Shown one piece after another: positions 6,760-14,181 of a DNA stretch of 22,180 nt. Made by a program: the position numbers and the translations under genes. This DNA comes from a virus: positions 1 through 22,180 of the IMG/VR virus record IMGVR_UViG_3300047470_000297; one strand, given 5' to 3'. The number at the start of each line of letters is the position of its first letter. Positions within the stretch are counted from its first letter, which is position 1. The notes under the pieces are model-generated. The model saw only the letters and a program-made list of their open reading frames with translations, was not told the DNA's origin and made no database searches.

Positions 6760-7767
6760 TCACCCGGCGGCGCGTTTAAGCTGTTCAGTGAGTTGCGTGG
6801 GCAGATTGCGCAGAGTCAGCGTGCCGCCGGCTTCGTCGAACTCGATCTTGTCGCCTAGCAAGTGCGCTTCGAAGCTGATCGACATGCCTTCAGCCCGGCC
6901 GGTGAAGCGCCGGAATTTGTTGAGCGTCTTCTTGTCCGGTGGCAGAGTCTCGGAAAGTCCGTAGTCCTTCGCCTTGATGAAGTCGTAGAAGTTCTTCGGG
7001 CGGTCTTCGTCGATCAGGCCCGACAGTTCGTCCAGGGTGATCGGTTCGCCCAGCTTGGCCTGAGCCATGGAGTAGCTGACCAGGGTGTGCGTCTTCTCGC
7101 GGGCCGCATCTTCGACCATGTCCTCGCTTTCCACGAAGTCGCTGAACGCCTTTAGCAGCGTGCGCGTTTCGCTAGGCGCGTCGATCCCTTCCTGGCAGCC
7201 GATGAACTCGCGGAAATAGTCGTTGAGCTTCCTGCCCTGCTTGCCCTTCAGATACGAGATGTACTGTTTCGACCGGCGGTTGGCCTGCCATTCGCTGATG
7301 TTGATGCGCGCGGCCAGGCGGATGTGATCCAGGTCTAGGCGCTTAACTGTCATCAGGGCTAGTTCTTCGGTCATGGTCACCGCTTCGGTTTCCTGCACCA
7401 GGGCGATGACCAGGTAATCGGTCAGGCCTTGCTGGTAGTGGCAGAAGAGGGCGTGCCCACCGGTGGTGAGGTTCGACTCTTCCATCAGCCTGGTCAGGTG
7501 CTCGACGGCTGTGGTGCTGAATTCCAGAAAATCGGTTCCACCGGCCAGGTACTTGCCGAGCCAGCTGCTGAATGGGTGTGCACCTGATTCCTGGTGGAAG
7601 AACCCCCAGCCCTTACCGGCCGTGGCGATGTAGATTTCGTTGAGCTGGCTCATCAGGTCGTCGCGGGCCTGGCTTTCGACCTGTTCGGATGCGCCCAGGA
7701 ACAGCACAGCCGGGCTACCGTCGGGCTTCTTATCAATCTTGTGGATGACGCTGTGGCGAATGGGCAT
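6760..7767 (-). CDS. Nucleoid-associated protein, YejK/NdpA family
   Basis: A 335-aa protein of the YejK/NdpA family, the same length as the bacterial protein, starting [17 protein letters not shown] at 7767 with GAGGT seven bases upstream. Family features are the N-terminal [11 protein letters not shown] strand, the long middle ([29 protein letters not shown]), the [25 protein letters not shown] block and the C-terminal [25 protein letters not shown]. Cellular members bind DNA in the nucleoid. A phage copy in the early operon may shape phage or host DNA or protect it during replication and recombination; this is inference. The frame extends to 7854 only as a shadow. Confidence 0.88.
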   Translation of the reverse strand: MPIRHSVIHKIDKKPDGSPAVLFLGASEQVESQARDDLMSQLNEIYIATAGKGWGFFHQESGAHPFSSWLGKYLAGGTDFLEFSTTAVEHLTRLMEESNLTTGGHALFCHYQQGLTDYLVIALVQETEAVTMTEELALMTVKRLDLDHIRLAARINISEWQANRRSKQYISYLKGKQGRKLNDYFREFIGCQEGIDAPSETRTLLKAFSDFVESEDMVEDAAREKTHTLVSYSMAQAKLGEPITLDELSGLIDEDRPKNFYDFIKAKDYGLSETLPPDKKTLNKFRRFTGRAEGMSISFEAHLLGDKIEFDEAGGTLTLRNLPTQLTEQLKRAAG

Positions 7768-7806
7768 TGCGTTTACCTCAGGTAGGCGCCGCCCTCCGTG
7801 ACCGGT

Positions 7807-7833
7807 GGTGGCAATTTGATTTCGTATGGGGTA
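7807..7833 (+). promoter_or_regulatory. Shared upstream element, copy C
   Basis: TGGC (7809-7812), 12 bases and TATGGGGTA (7825-7833), in the 106-bp divergent gap between the YejK-like gene and the plus-strand membrane-protein gene, 40 bases before the start at 7874. The bases outside the two blocks are diverged from copies A and B, so the blocks look constrained. TTCGTA (7821) and TCTAAT (7844), 17 bases apart, could also be a -35/-10 pair. Confidence 0.55.
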
Positions 7834-7873
7834 TTCAGTACTGTCTAATAACAAAGCCGATCAGGGAGTGGCT

Positions 7874-8440
7874 ATGACCGAAGCTGAAAAAGAAAAGCTT
7901 GACGCAGCGAAGCGTGTTTACGAGCGCTGTATTGAAATTAGGAACTTCGAAATTGGTCAGCTAACCAATCGAAACAACTTCCTTATGATTTTTCAAGGTG
8001 TTTTGTTCGCTGGGCTAGTGCAGTCGGTTGGTACTTTCCCAGTTGTGTCATTTATGGCATGTATTACTGGTGGGCTTGTATCGTGGTATCAGACTAAGAT
8101 CGCAGCAGGCGCAAAGTACTGGCAGGAGCACTGGGAGGCAGAACTGCGAGATTCGGAAATAAGGCTCTTGGCCATACTTGAGCAGCGGCCGGATAGAGAC
8201 CCTGTAAGACTTTTCTCGCAAAAGAAAGAGGATATACGCGAAGCGGTCAAGACAAGGCTGGAGAGCGGCGGCACCGGCGTAGTCATGAGGTATCTCATCC
8301 TGAGAAAGTTTTCAGTGAGCAAGGTTCCTATACAGCTTGGGGTTGCACTTATGGTTGTATGGAGCATCTTGCTCATTTGCACCGTGAACTTCGGCTGGAG
8401 CATTTCGGTGCCGGAATTTATCACCGGTTTCAAGCATTAG
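7874..8440 (+). CDS. Integral membrane protein, RipA-like
   Basis: A 188-aa protein starting MTEAEKEKLDAAKRVYE after cagggagtggct. An N-terminal charged helix (1-33) leads into two closely spaced transmembrane segments (about 36-52 and 54-72). A cytoplasmic helical domain follows, containing KYWQEHWEAEL (81-91), and a third membrane segment lies near the C-terminus (about 152-172). This layout and the WxxxxAxGxKYWQEHWE pattern resemble the family NCBI calls RipA octameric membrane proteins, from memory and with moderate confidence. It is a plus-strand gene with its own upstream element and visibly lower GC than the early operon, both typical of a moron. Its 3' end overlaps the next, convergent gene by 11 bases. 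An exclusion or abortive role is speculative. Confidence 0.7.
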   Translation: MTEAEKEKLDAAKRVYERCIEIRNFEIGQLTNRNNFLMIFQGVLFAGLVQSVGTFPVVSFMACITGGLVSWYQTKIAAGAKYWQEHWEAELRDSEIRLLAILEQRPDRDPVRLFSQKKEDIREAVKTRLESGGTGVVMRYLILRKFSVSKVPIQLGVALMVVWSILLICTVNFGWSISVPEFITGFKH

Positions 8441-8765
8441 AGCTCGGTTCAATTATCTCGTCGCCGGAATTTCTTTGAATTTCGTACATGCTTTGACTAT
8501 GAAACAAGCGCGCCACGTTTTCGCTAATCACGATTTCGTGGCGCGGATACCGCAAGAACTCGATCAACTCGTCGTCGCCCATCAAGTCCATCTTCATGAT
8601 TGCGATCTGCAGGACTTCGCTGATGATTGGCGTTTTGCCTCTGGCGCAGATCCGCTCCATAGCCTGTTCGATACCCGGCCTGACCTTGTGCCGCAATTCC
8701 TTCTCGGCGACCGCCAGGCGCTTCTGCGCAGCTTTGGCTGACCGCTCCTGTACTGATTTGGCCAT
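8430..8765 (-). CDS. Conserved phage early hypothetical protein
   Basis: A 111-aa protein starting MAKSVQERSAKAAQKRL, with GAGG seven bases before the ATG at 8765. The N-terminal half is a basic helix (AEKELRHKVRPGIEQAMERICARGK), followed by TPIISEVLQIAIMKMDLMGDDELIEFL and PRHEIVISENVARLF. The build suggests a small DNA-binding or dimeric regulator, but no family is certain. A 37-base inverted repeat that recurs in the antirepressor gene lies inside this coding sequence (8509-8545). The stop end overlaps the convergent membrane-protein gene by 11 bases. Confidence 0.68.
   Translation of the reverse strand: MAKSVQERSAKAAQKRLAVAEKELRHKVRPGIEQAMERICARGKTPIISEVLQIAIMKMDLMGDDELIEFLRYPRHEIVISENVARLFHSQSMYEIQRNSGDEIIEPSSNA
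8509..8545. repeat. Long inverted repeat, copy 1
   Basis: The arms CGCGCCACG (8509-8517) and CGTGGCGCG (8537-8545) are perfectly complementary. The element as a whole aligns almost end to end with copy 2 at 19628-19663, sharing CGCGCCACGTTTT, CGC, AATC and CGTGGCGCG. It lies inside an unrelated coding sequence, so a DNA- or RNA-level role is likely. Confidence 0.7.
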
Positions 8766-8834
8766 GACCTACCTCTTCTATTCCGCTGGCCGGCAGTGCG
8801 AGCCAGGTTTGACGTTTGCGTTGCTGGGGGCGGG

Positions 8835-9425
8835 CTATGCGGCGCATCGAGTGGCCCTCCGGACCAGCTTTGGATAGTCGATCCCGTGCGTCGCGATGAT
8901 CCACTCGAATGCCTTGTTGCCGATCGCCAGCTTCCCGCAGCACTGCCGGCGGGAAATCCCCAGTTCCTTGAAGGCCTTGATGCGCTCGGCGAACTTCGCG
9001 TCGCGCTCCTTATCGACCGTGTTGTGCACCAAGTTCCGGGCGCCGCCTCTCGTTGGCGCCTTGAACGTGATGTCGTACCGGGCGGCGTAGTTGTAGATGA
9101 GTCGCCGGCTGACACCGAGTGCAGCAGCTACTTCGGTTTGGGTGTGCGTAACGCCGAGTTGACGTATTTGCTCAGCGAGCTTGAGTCGTTCCTGGGTGCG
9201 GATATCGTCCTTATCGAGTGGTTGGGGAGACGCTTCAACCCGCCGCCGAACAAACGGCTTCGGCGCTGGCGGCTCCCGAGGCATATACACGACCGGCTTC
9301 GGTGGCGGCGGAGGCTCGGCAATATCGATTTCGCCGCCGGCCGCCACAAACTCGGCGACCTGGGCCGCGAGTTCATCCGAGGCCGGGCGTAGTGCCTCGA
9401 CCAGGCTTAGGTGGTTGCTGATCAT
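8835..9425 (-). CDS. Putative DNA-binding protein with two HTH-like segments
   Basis: A 196-aa protein starting MISNHLSLVEALRP at 9425, chosen because GAGG lies seven bases upstream and the gap to the preceding gene is then seven bases. After an N-terminal helix (1-30) comes a proline-rich linker (38-57, PPPPPKPVVY...). A helix-turn-helix follows at about 93-116 (HTQTEVAAALGVSRRLIYNY). A second HTH-like segment is at about 151-180 (FKELGISRRQCCGKLAIGNKAFEWI). This suggests a bipartite DNA binder, perhaps an early-operon regulator. The fold class is fairly clear; the target is unknown. Confidence 0.72.
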   Translation of the reverse strand: MISNHLSLVEALRPASDELAAQVAEFVAAGGEIDIAEPPPPPKPVVYMPREPPAPKPFVRRRVEASPQPLDKDDIRTQERLKLAEQIRQLGVTHTQTEVAAALGVSRRLIYNYAARYDITFKAPTRGGARNLVHNTVDKERDAKFAERIKAFKELGISRRQCCGKLAIGNKAFEWIIATHGIDYPKLVRRATRCAA

Positions 9426-9432
9426 GAAGGCC

Positions 9433-9996
9433 TCACTTGATGCGTATCGAGCTATCACCGCGCTCAAGGTGTGCCCATTTGGGCTCTTCGAGCAGTTCGT
9501 GTTCGGCGTCCTCGCCGGCGGCCATCCGCTTACGCACCGCCTCGTTGTGATCGCGGATTTCCTTGAGCTTGGCGGCGATGGCCTTTTTGTCTGGCGTGAT
9601 GCTTGATTTCACAGAGGTCAATTCGTCCGGAACTGCTTCTTCGTTATCAACGATCACCCGCTCACTGCCCATGGCCAATGTGATGGTGAACAAGGGGCGC
9701 TTGATCGATTTGATGTTGGCGGCTTCCATGTTGCGGCGCAGGTAGTCGCTGATCTGCGAGACGCTGTTGGATTTGACGCGCTTCAATTCGGCCAGGCGCT
9801 CAATTTCGTTTTCGATAGCAGTGACGTCGCTCTCGATATTCCGGCGCAGCATGACGATGTTGTCGGCCTTGATGTTGAAGTCGCCCTGGATCTCGTCCAT
9901 GGCGTACTGCAGGGCCTCTTTCAAGCCCTCGTCGTCTGTGTCGGCCATGGCCTGTAGTTCGGCGAGCTTACCGGTGAGTGCGTAGAGTTGAGTCAT
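9433..9996 (-). CDS. Gp157-family phage protein
   Basis: A 187-aa protein of the siphovirus Gp157 type. It starts MTQLYALTGKLAELQAMAD, has a long alpha-helical coiled-coil middle (ADNIVMLRRNIESDVTAIENEIERLAELK) and a beta-rich section KRPLFTITLAMGSERVIVDNE. It ends with PDELTSVKSSITPDKKAIAAKLK, the conserved part of the family. Members usually sit beside single-strand annealing or binding proteins, as here. The exact role is unknown, probably in phage recombination or replication. Its ATG overlaps the TGA of the Rad52-like gene (ATGA). Confidence 0.88.
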   Translation of the reverse strand: MTQLYALTGKLAELQAMADTDDEGLKEALQYAMDEIQGDFNIKADNIVMLRRNIESDVTAIENEIERLAELKRVKSNSVSQISDYLRRNMEAANIKSIKRPLFTITLAMGSERVIVDNEEAVPDELTSVKSSITPDKKAIAAKLKEIRDHNEAVRKRMAAGEDAEHELLEEPKWAHLERGDSSIRIK

Positions 9997-10736
9997 GCTG
10001 CGGCCTCCGTGCCTTTTTCAAGCACAGCTTTGCGCTCCTCGAATGCTCGAGTGATTCGCGCGATGAAGGTGGGTTCGTTGCGGCGAGTTGCCTCGCGGAT
10101 GTATTTCACGTTCAGAAGCTTGAGCTCGTGAGTCGTGACGGCCTTGCCGATGGTTTCGACCGCTGAGGCAAGCCAGTCGACACGCTCTTGTTTTTGGCGA
10201 AGTATCTCGGCGTCCTTGTCCTCGGCTTTTTCAAGCTTGAACTCTTCGGTAATGGTGTCGACGTAAGTCGGATCGTCGAACATGCCCATGTAGATGTCGG
10301 CGGCGAACCCCAACGGCTGCAGGCATTTACCGATAGCGTCCGTCAGCGATTTTTTCGCCGCGTCCCAGTCAGTAAGAATTTTTCCCTGCTGCAGGTAGAT
10401 AAATGGCGTATGGCCGTAGTGCTGAACCGTGCATTTTTGTCCGGCGTTGCCCAGGTACCAGAGTTCGATTTTTACGGTGTGCAGCTTCGCGCAGATCGTT
10501 GGTGCCTCCGGCCACTCTTTAGTGGGTGCCTGGAGCGGTGCACCCTCGTCGAATCGATCCTCCAGGACGCTCCAGCCCCAGCCCTCACCGCATGGTCCGA
10601 AAATTTCTGTTGCCTTGCGCATTAGGTAGGTTGGCCTGATCGCAGTGCCCTTAAAGCCACCTGCGCCAGTGTATTTTTTAGTAGCGTCAGGGTCGGTTGT
10701 GTTGACCTGGTCCCAAATTCTCGTGTTCTCGGACAT
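9993..10736 (-). CDS. Rad52-like single-strand annealing protein
   Basis: A 247-aa protein beginning MSENTRIWDQVNTTDPDATK. The N-terminal half has the pattern DPDATKKYTGAGGFKGTAI...KATEIFGPCGEGWGW, then beta strands and SLTDAIGKCLQPLGFAADIY (an A.T.A..r....lG...-like core). This matches the Rad52/DdrA-type annealing fold of many phages. The C-terminal half is helical and charged. Such proteins coat and anneal single-stranded DNA during phage recombination. The family match is from pattern memory, not a search. Its ATG shares one base with the TAA of the GHKL gene (TAATG), and it is coupled to Gp157 downstream. Confidence 0.75.
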   Translation of the reverse strand: MSENTRIWDQVNTTDPDATKKYTGAGGFKGTAIRPTYLMRKATEIFGPCGEGWGWSVLEDRFDEGAPLQAPTKEWPEAPTICAKLHTVKIELWYLGNAGQKCTVQHYGHTPFIYLQQGKILTDWDAAKKSLTDAIGKCLQPLGFAADIYMGMFDDPTYVDTITEEFKLEKAEDKDAEILRQKQERVDWLASAVETIGKAVTTHELKLLNVKYIREATRRNEPTFIARITRAFEERKAVLEKGTEAAA

Positions 10737-11830
10737 TACTTATTCCTCCAGCCGTCAGCACGCTTGACCAGCTCCTTGAAGGAGGCCGCGGGCAGCCTGC
10801 TCATGTATTTTTTGTTGTCGCGATACCATTCTTCCAGGGCAGCTTTGGGCGTCTGGATGGCCACGACGTGGGCGACCTGCTGTTTGTATGAGGTCGAGTT
10901 GGCGACTTGCGAGTGGAATGTCCGGCTCACCACTACGGTGTTAGTCATTCCCTGCTTGACCAGGGTGTTCAGCTCTTCCTGGGATTGAACGGCAATGGCG
11001 CCCGGATGCTTCTGCTGGAACAACCTGTAGCAGGCCTCTCTCACAAGCTCGGTGCTGCCGTACTCGACGTATTCAACGTCGGGAATTCCTGCCTCGATCT
11101 TCTCCGCTACTTCATCCAGGCGCCCGGTGTCGATCCAGGCGTTTTTGGATACCTGTTTTAAGTCCCAACCGCTGACCGTCTGGCGGTCACGCTCAAGCTG
11201 CAGGTGTTCGGGGAGGATGTCGTAGCCGTAGGTCAGGTCGGTGTCGCAGACGAACAGCGTGCCGACGTAAAGCTTTCCGGGCCGGGAAGGCAGGATGTGG
11301 CCGTACTTGGTGCCGATCACGTCGCTCATTGGTGGCTGCATGCGCAGGCACATGCTGCGGATTTCCGCTTCGTCATCATCGGTGAGGCCGGAGACGACGA
11401 ATTCAACACCCTGATTCTGCCGGTGCGCCGGGGTCTCGTTGATGCACAGCACTTCGGCGTCGAACTGGTCGCTGTGCCGGAATTCAGGCACCCACTGCTT
11501 GTTGCCGTTCCAAACTTTCACGTCGTAACCATTCCGGGTCAGCACCAGCAGGGCGATTTTGTAGCCCTCGCCGAAGCTGCCGATTGCGTCGGAGCGGTCA
11601 GCCTTGGACGTGTTGCCCAGCACCAGCGTGCTGGCCTCCAGCCTTGCAAAGCGGCTGGCGATGAACAGCTGGCCGTCAGCGAAGGCGTATTCGAAAGGTG
11701 ACTCACTATCCAGGGCATTCTGCACCAGCTCCCGGATGGCCTCTTTCAGGCCCCAGTGGCGGACGTAATCGCGGGAGAGCGGAAGTTCGTAGGACTTGGA
11801 ACGGATGCGATCTGCAATTGCTGCGAGCAT
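10736..11830 (-). CDS. GHKL-type ATPase
   Basis: A 364-aa protein starting MLAAIADRIRSKSYELP with GGAG eight bases upstream. The N-terminal third has the GHKL (Hsp90/MutL/gyrase-B/kinase) ATP-binding signatures. The N-box is AIRELVQNALDSE (31-43) with Glu34, Asn38 and Asp41, and the glycine box is IGSFGEGYKIAL (83-94). The remaining 270 residues have no motif I recognise. In the operon it lies directly before the Rad52-like gene, sharing one base with it, so a role in recombination or DNA-end handling is a reasonable inference. ATP-driven clamp or chaperone action would fit the fold. Confidence 0.82.
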   Translation of the reverse strand: MLAAIADRIRSKSYELPLSRDYVRHWGLKEAIRELVQNALDSESPFEYAFADGQLFIASRFARLEASTLVLGNTSKADRSDAIGSFGEGYKIALLVLTRNGYDVKVWNGNKQWVPEFRHSDQFDAEVLCINETPAHRQNQGVEFVVSGLTDDDEAEIRSMCLRMQPPMSDVIGTKYGHILPSRPGKLYVGTLFVCDTDLTYGYDILPEHLQLERDRQTVSGWDLKQVSKNAWIDTGRLDEVAEKIEAGIPDVEYVEYGSTELVREACYRLFQQKHPGAIAVQSQEELNTLVKQGMTNTVVVSRTFHSQVANSTSYKQQVAHVVAIQTPKAALEEWYRDNKKYMSRLPAASFKELVKRADGWRNK

Positions 11831-11875
11831 GGCGATACTCCCGCGCCATCCTTGCGGGGCGCTGTGAGGTGTTGG

Positions 11876-11992
11876 TTATTGAGTGATTCGATCAGCAAGG
11901 GCGCTGAGCAACATCAGAAAGGTGCAGACGGAGAGGGCAGAGAAGGAGCCGCGCCAGATGAGTAGCCGCCGGGTGCGCTGGTGGGTGGTCAC
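11876..11992 (-). CDS. 38-aa membrane micro-protein (GTG start)
   Basis: A short frame from GTG 11992-11990, overlapping the TGA of the previous gene as GTGA, to TAA at 11878-11876. The peptide has a basic start (MTTHQRTRRLL) and then one hydrophobic stretch (WRGSFSALSVCTFLMLLSALA), ending ADRITQ. This is the layout of a single-pass small membrane protein. No better start is available, so translation would depend on coupling to the upstream gene. The function is unknown. Confidence 0.45.
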   Translation of the reverse strand: MTTHQRTRRLLIWRGSFSALSVCTFLMLLSALADRITQ

Positions 11993-12183
11993 GGCCGAAC
12001 CCTCACCGCGATCCGCCCGCCCTTCATGGTTGCTGCAAGGCGCTTCGGCAAGGTGGCCACAGCACGCTCACGCGGCTGGCCGATTACCTCATTGAAGGGA
12101 AGGCCGAAGCCCAGCATGATCAGCTTCGACTCAACTTCGTCGAGCTGCTCGTCGATCAGCGATTTAACCGGTGCAGTGCTCAT
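11989..12183 (-). CDS. 64-aa hypothetical protein
   Basis: Starts MSTAPVKSLIDEQLDEVESK at ATG 12183, overlapping the TGA of the 63-aa gene (ATGA). It has a helical N-terminal half and a basic C-terminal half (RERAVATLPKRLAATMKGGRIAVRVRP). The basic tail could contact nucleic acid. I do not recognise a family; the tight coupling on both sides supports it as a real gene. Confidence 0.6.
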   Translation of the reverse strand: MSTAPVKSLIDEQLDEVESKLIMLGFGLPFNEVIGQPRERAVATLPKRLAATMKGGRIAVRVRP

Positions 12184-12371
12184 GCAGCCTCCTTGCGGTG
12201 CCTGGTGATTTTCAGCAGGCGCTGGCAGTAGTGGTTGAATTCTTCGACGGTGATTGCATCGCCGGTGAGCATGTTGGTGATCATCCGCACCACCACCGCC
12301 TGGGCGCCGGGCTCGCTGGCGGGATGCTCCAGGGCCTCCAGCGCCTCATCGATCAGGATGTGAGGGCTCAT
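12180..12371 (-). CDS. 63-aa hypothetical protein
   Basis: Starts MSPHILIDEALEALEHPAS at ATG 12371, overlapping the TGA of the 145-aa gene (ATGA). The sequence is mostly helical, with VVRMITNMLTGDAITVEEFNHYCQRLLKI in the C-terminal half. No motif gives a function. It lies in a run of four small coupled genes upstream of the recombination genes. Confidence 0.6.
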   Translation of the reverse strand: MSPHILIDEALEALEHPASEPGAQAVVVRMITNMLTGDAITVEEFNHYCQRLLKITRHRKEAA

Positions 12372-12805
12372 AGGTCTGCACCCACATCGTCTTCGCGCTC
12401 TTCCCGTTCCGCTGCTACAGCGTCTTCGGCGTAGGGCCGCAGTAGCGCTACAGCGATCTTCTCGACCGCCTCAATCGGGCGTTGCTGGCCCAGCAGGTCG
12501 GCGGCGTGGGCCCGGGCATCGCTCTGGCTGCCGAGCATTGCCGACAGCAGCAGTCGGGCAAACGAATCGCGCTGGTCCAGGCCGTCTATCTGGCGCTGGT
12601 TTAGGTGACCCTGCAGGACGGTGCAGAACCGGTCGAACGTCACGACCTGCGGCTGGCCGTAGCGGCGCTTCCACTTGATATCGACGCCGCACACCAGGCG
12701 CTCCGCCGAATGCTCAAGCCAGTCCGTGACCTCGTCGCTGTCGCTGACATCTGGAGGCAACTGAGCGTCGTAACGCTCCTGGCAAATATTCAATGCTGCG
12801 TTCAT
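12368..12805 (-). CDS. 145-aa hypothetical protein
   Basis: The start at 12805 (MNAALNICQERYDAQL) is preferred over the ATG at 12817 because GGAGG lies about six bases upstream of it. The product is an acidic, helical protein (DSDEVTDWLEHSAERLVCGVDIKWKRRYG...) ending in an acidic tail (EREEREDDVGADL). I do not recognise a family. Its TGA overlaps the next ATG (ATGA). Confidence 0.62.
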   Translation of the reverse strand: MNAALNICQERYDAQLPPDVSDSDEVTDWLEHSAERLVCGVDIKWKRRYGQPQVVTFDRFCTVLQGHLNQRQIDGLDQRDSFARLLLSAMLGSQSDARAHAADLLGQQRPIEAVEKIAVALLRPYAEDAVAAEREEREDDVGADL

Positions 12806-12828
12806 GGTCGCCTCCATGGTGGCGGGAA

Positions 12829-12957
12829 TTAGTTAGCGATATCGCTTTGTGCTGCGTACCAGCCGCACTGCCAGTCGCTGGACTTGCTGTGGTTCATCGG
12901 CGCACCGTCTTGACGGGCGTCGTAGCCGCGCTGGTATTCCTTGCTGTGTTCGCTCAT
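12829..12957 (-). CDS. 42-aa RMF-like protein
   Basis: A short frame starting MSEHSKEYQRGYDARQDG, with GGAG eight bases before the ATG at 12957. The spacing of YQRGYDARQDGAP...N...SDWQCGWYAAQSD resembles ribosome modulation factor (RMF), where a GYxAxxxG segment is followed by a W..GW..A helix. RMF dimerises ribosomes in stationary phase. A phage relative might act on host ribosomes, but similar short GY/GW proteins in phages are known to me only as conserved hypotheticals. The identification is tentative. Confidence 0.6.
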   Translation of the reverse strand: MSEHSKEYQRGYDARQDGAPMNHSKSSDWQCGWYAAQSDIAN

Positions 12958-12979
12958 GGCGACACTCCAGTGTTTGGGG

Positions 12980-13228
12980 TTAGGCGGAACGGGCGGCGAG
13001 CATTGCATCGGCCAGCTGATACGAGGTCTCAGCGATATGGGCTGCGTACTTGGTGAACCCCTGTTCGCGAACGGTCTTGCCGAAATCCTTCTCGCGCTGC
13101 ATCTGGCCCTGCATCGCCTTGGCCGCGAAGTAGTCGCGCAGGCTCATTCCAGAGCCGCCTTCGCCACTCATCCGCTCGGAATGCTCCGGCGTGCAGGGGA
13201 ATGCAGGACCGCCTTTGTCTTTGTTCAT
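12980..13228 (-). CDS. Conserved phage protein (LRDYFAAKAM type)
   Basis: An 82-aa protein starting MNKDKGGPAFPCTPEHSER after GGAGAGAGTC. The pair GGPAFP near the N-terminus and GMSLRDYFAAKAMQG in the middle is a widespread signature of small conserved phage proteins. A helical C-terminus (YAAHIAETSYQLADAMLAAR) follows. The function of this family is unknown to me. Confidence 0.78.
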   Translation of the reverse strand: MNKDKGGPAFPCTPEHSERMSGEGGSGMSLRDYFAAKAMQGQMQREKDFGKTVREQGFTKYAAHIAETSYQLADAMLAARSA

Positions 13229-13374
13229 GACTCTCTCCATTCGTTGGTTCACCTGTATTCGTCAACACTCATGCCTCCCGCTGGTTGCCGATGGGCGCGG
13301 GGGAGGAGTGCTGACGTAATAGAGGTGGGGAAGGGGAGGTGCCGGTCTTTCCCGGCTGTCATGGCGCTGGTTGT

Positions 13375-14148
13375 TCAGTCGTACAGGCCATAACTGAAAT
13401 CGTGCTCGTCGCAATCGATCACCAGCTTGGCACCACCGAAGTAGAGGGCCGCAGTGAGCTTTTCCCACTTCTTGTAAATCATGAAGTTGCGGCCAATGGG
13501 TGCGCCGTCCAGCTTCGCGCTGTAGACCTCACCGAAGTCGTAGCCCCGCTCGTTCTGGCCCTTGACGCTGATGCTGATCCGATTGGCCAGCTCCCATTCG
13601 GTGCGCTTGGTACCAGAGGAGTATCGAGATGACGAACTGCGCTCTTCCGGCTGTGGGTCAAAGCAGATGTGCATGTGCTTGCTGCTGCCGATGTAGTCGT
13701 TTTCAGCCTCGCGAATAGTGATGTGCGGGCTTTCCCATTGCCCGTCTGTTGCGCGCTCTTTGTTTTCTTCGATGAAGGCATTCAGCAAATCGCTCAGGTT
13801 TACGAATTCCGGCACGATGTCGTCTTTCAGCGCATCGTCGATCGCTGCTTGCGAACGACGAAGCATTTCGCCAGTAACGCCAGAAGACTCCCACTGTGTT
13901 TTCAATGCGGTGGCGATCAGGTCGTTGTAGCGAGTCAGCTCAAACAGATCGCTCACGTTGGATGGCAGCGCATCTTTAATGGCCTGGCTGACCAGCTTGC
14001 CCATGTCGCTGTAGCTGCGGAAATTGTCTTTGATGATGTCGGTGAACATGCTTTCCACATGCTTATCGATGATTTCTGCTGGCTTGGCGCCGTCTGTGAA
14101 TCGGGTTACGCCATCCATCAGCATGGATTGAAGTGTTTGCTCGCTCAT
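13375..14148 (-). CDS. 257-aa phage early protein of unknown function
   Basis: Starts MSEQTLQSMLMDGVTRF at 14148 with CGGAG seven bases upstream; the frame to 14187 is untranslated leader. The N-terminal 120 residues are helical (EIIDKHVESMFTDIIKDNFRSYSDMGKLVSQAIKDAL). The middle has a His/Ser-rich segment (SSKHMHICFDPQPEERSSSSRYSS) and the C-terminus is beta-rich (YDFGEVYSAKLDGAPIG...). It is the first sizeable gene after PL, where phages often place host-takeover proteins. I do not recognise the family. Confidence 0.7.
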   Translation of the reverse strand: MSEQTLQSMLMDGVTRFTDGAKPAEIIDKHVESMFTDIIKDNFRSYSDMGKLVSQAIKDALPSNVSDLFELTRYNDLIATALKTQWESSGVTGEMLRRSQAAIDDALKDDIVPEFVNLSDLLNAFIEENKERATDGQWESPHITIREAENDYIGSSKHMHICFDPQPEERSSSSRYSSGTKRTEWELANRISISVKGQNERGYDFGEVYSAKLDGAPIGRNFMIYKKWEKLTAALYFGGAKLVIDCDEHDFSYGLYD

Positions 14149-14181
14149 TTGGTGCTCCGTGCTTGATCGGTTGTTTTCCCA

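Noticed and set aside
6140-7833. Reading the TGGC-N12-TATGGGGTA element as a sigma-54 promoter
   Set aside because: The -12 GC expected ten bases after the -24 GG is absent in all three copies.
13249-13362. 37-codon minus-strand frame (MTAGKDRHLPF...) between the 257-aa and 82-aa genes
   Set aside because: No ribosome-binding site, Pro-rich low-information sequence. It might be translated but I see no support beyond an open frame.
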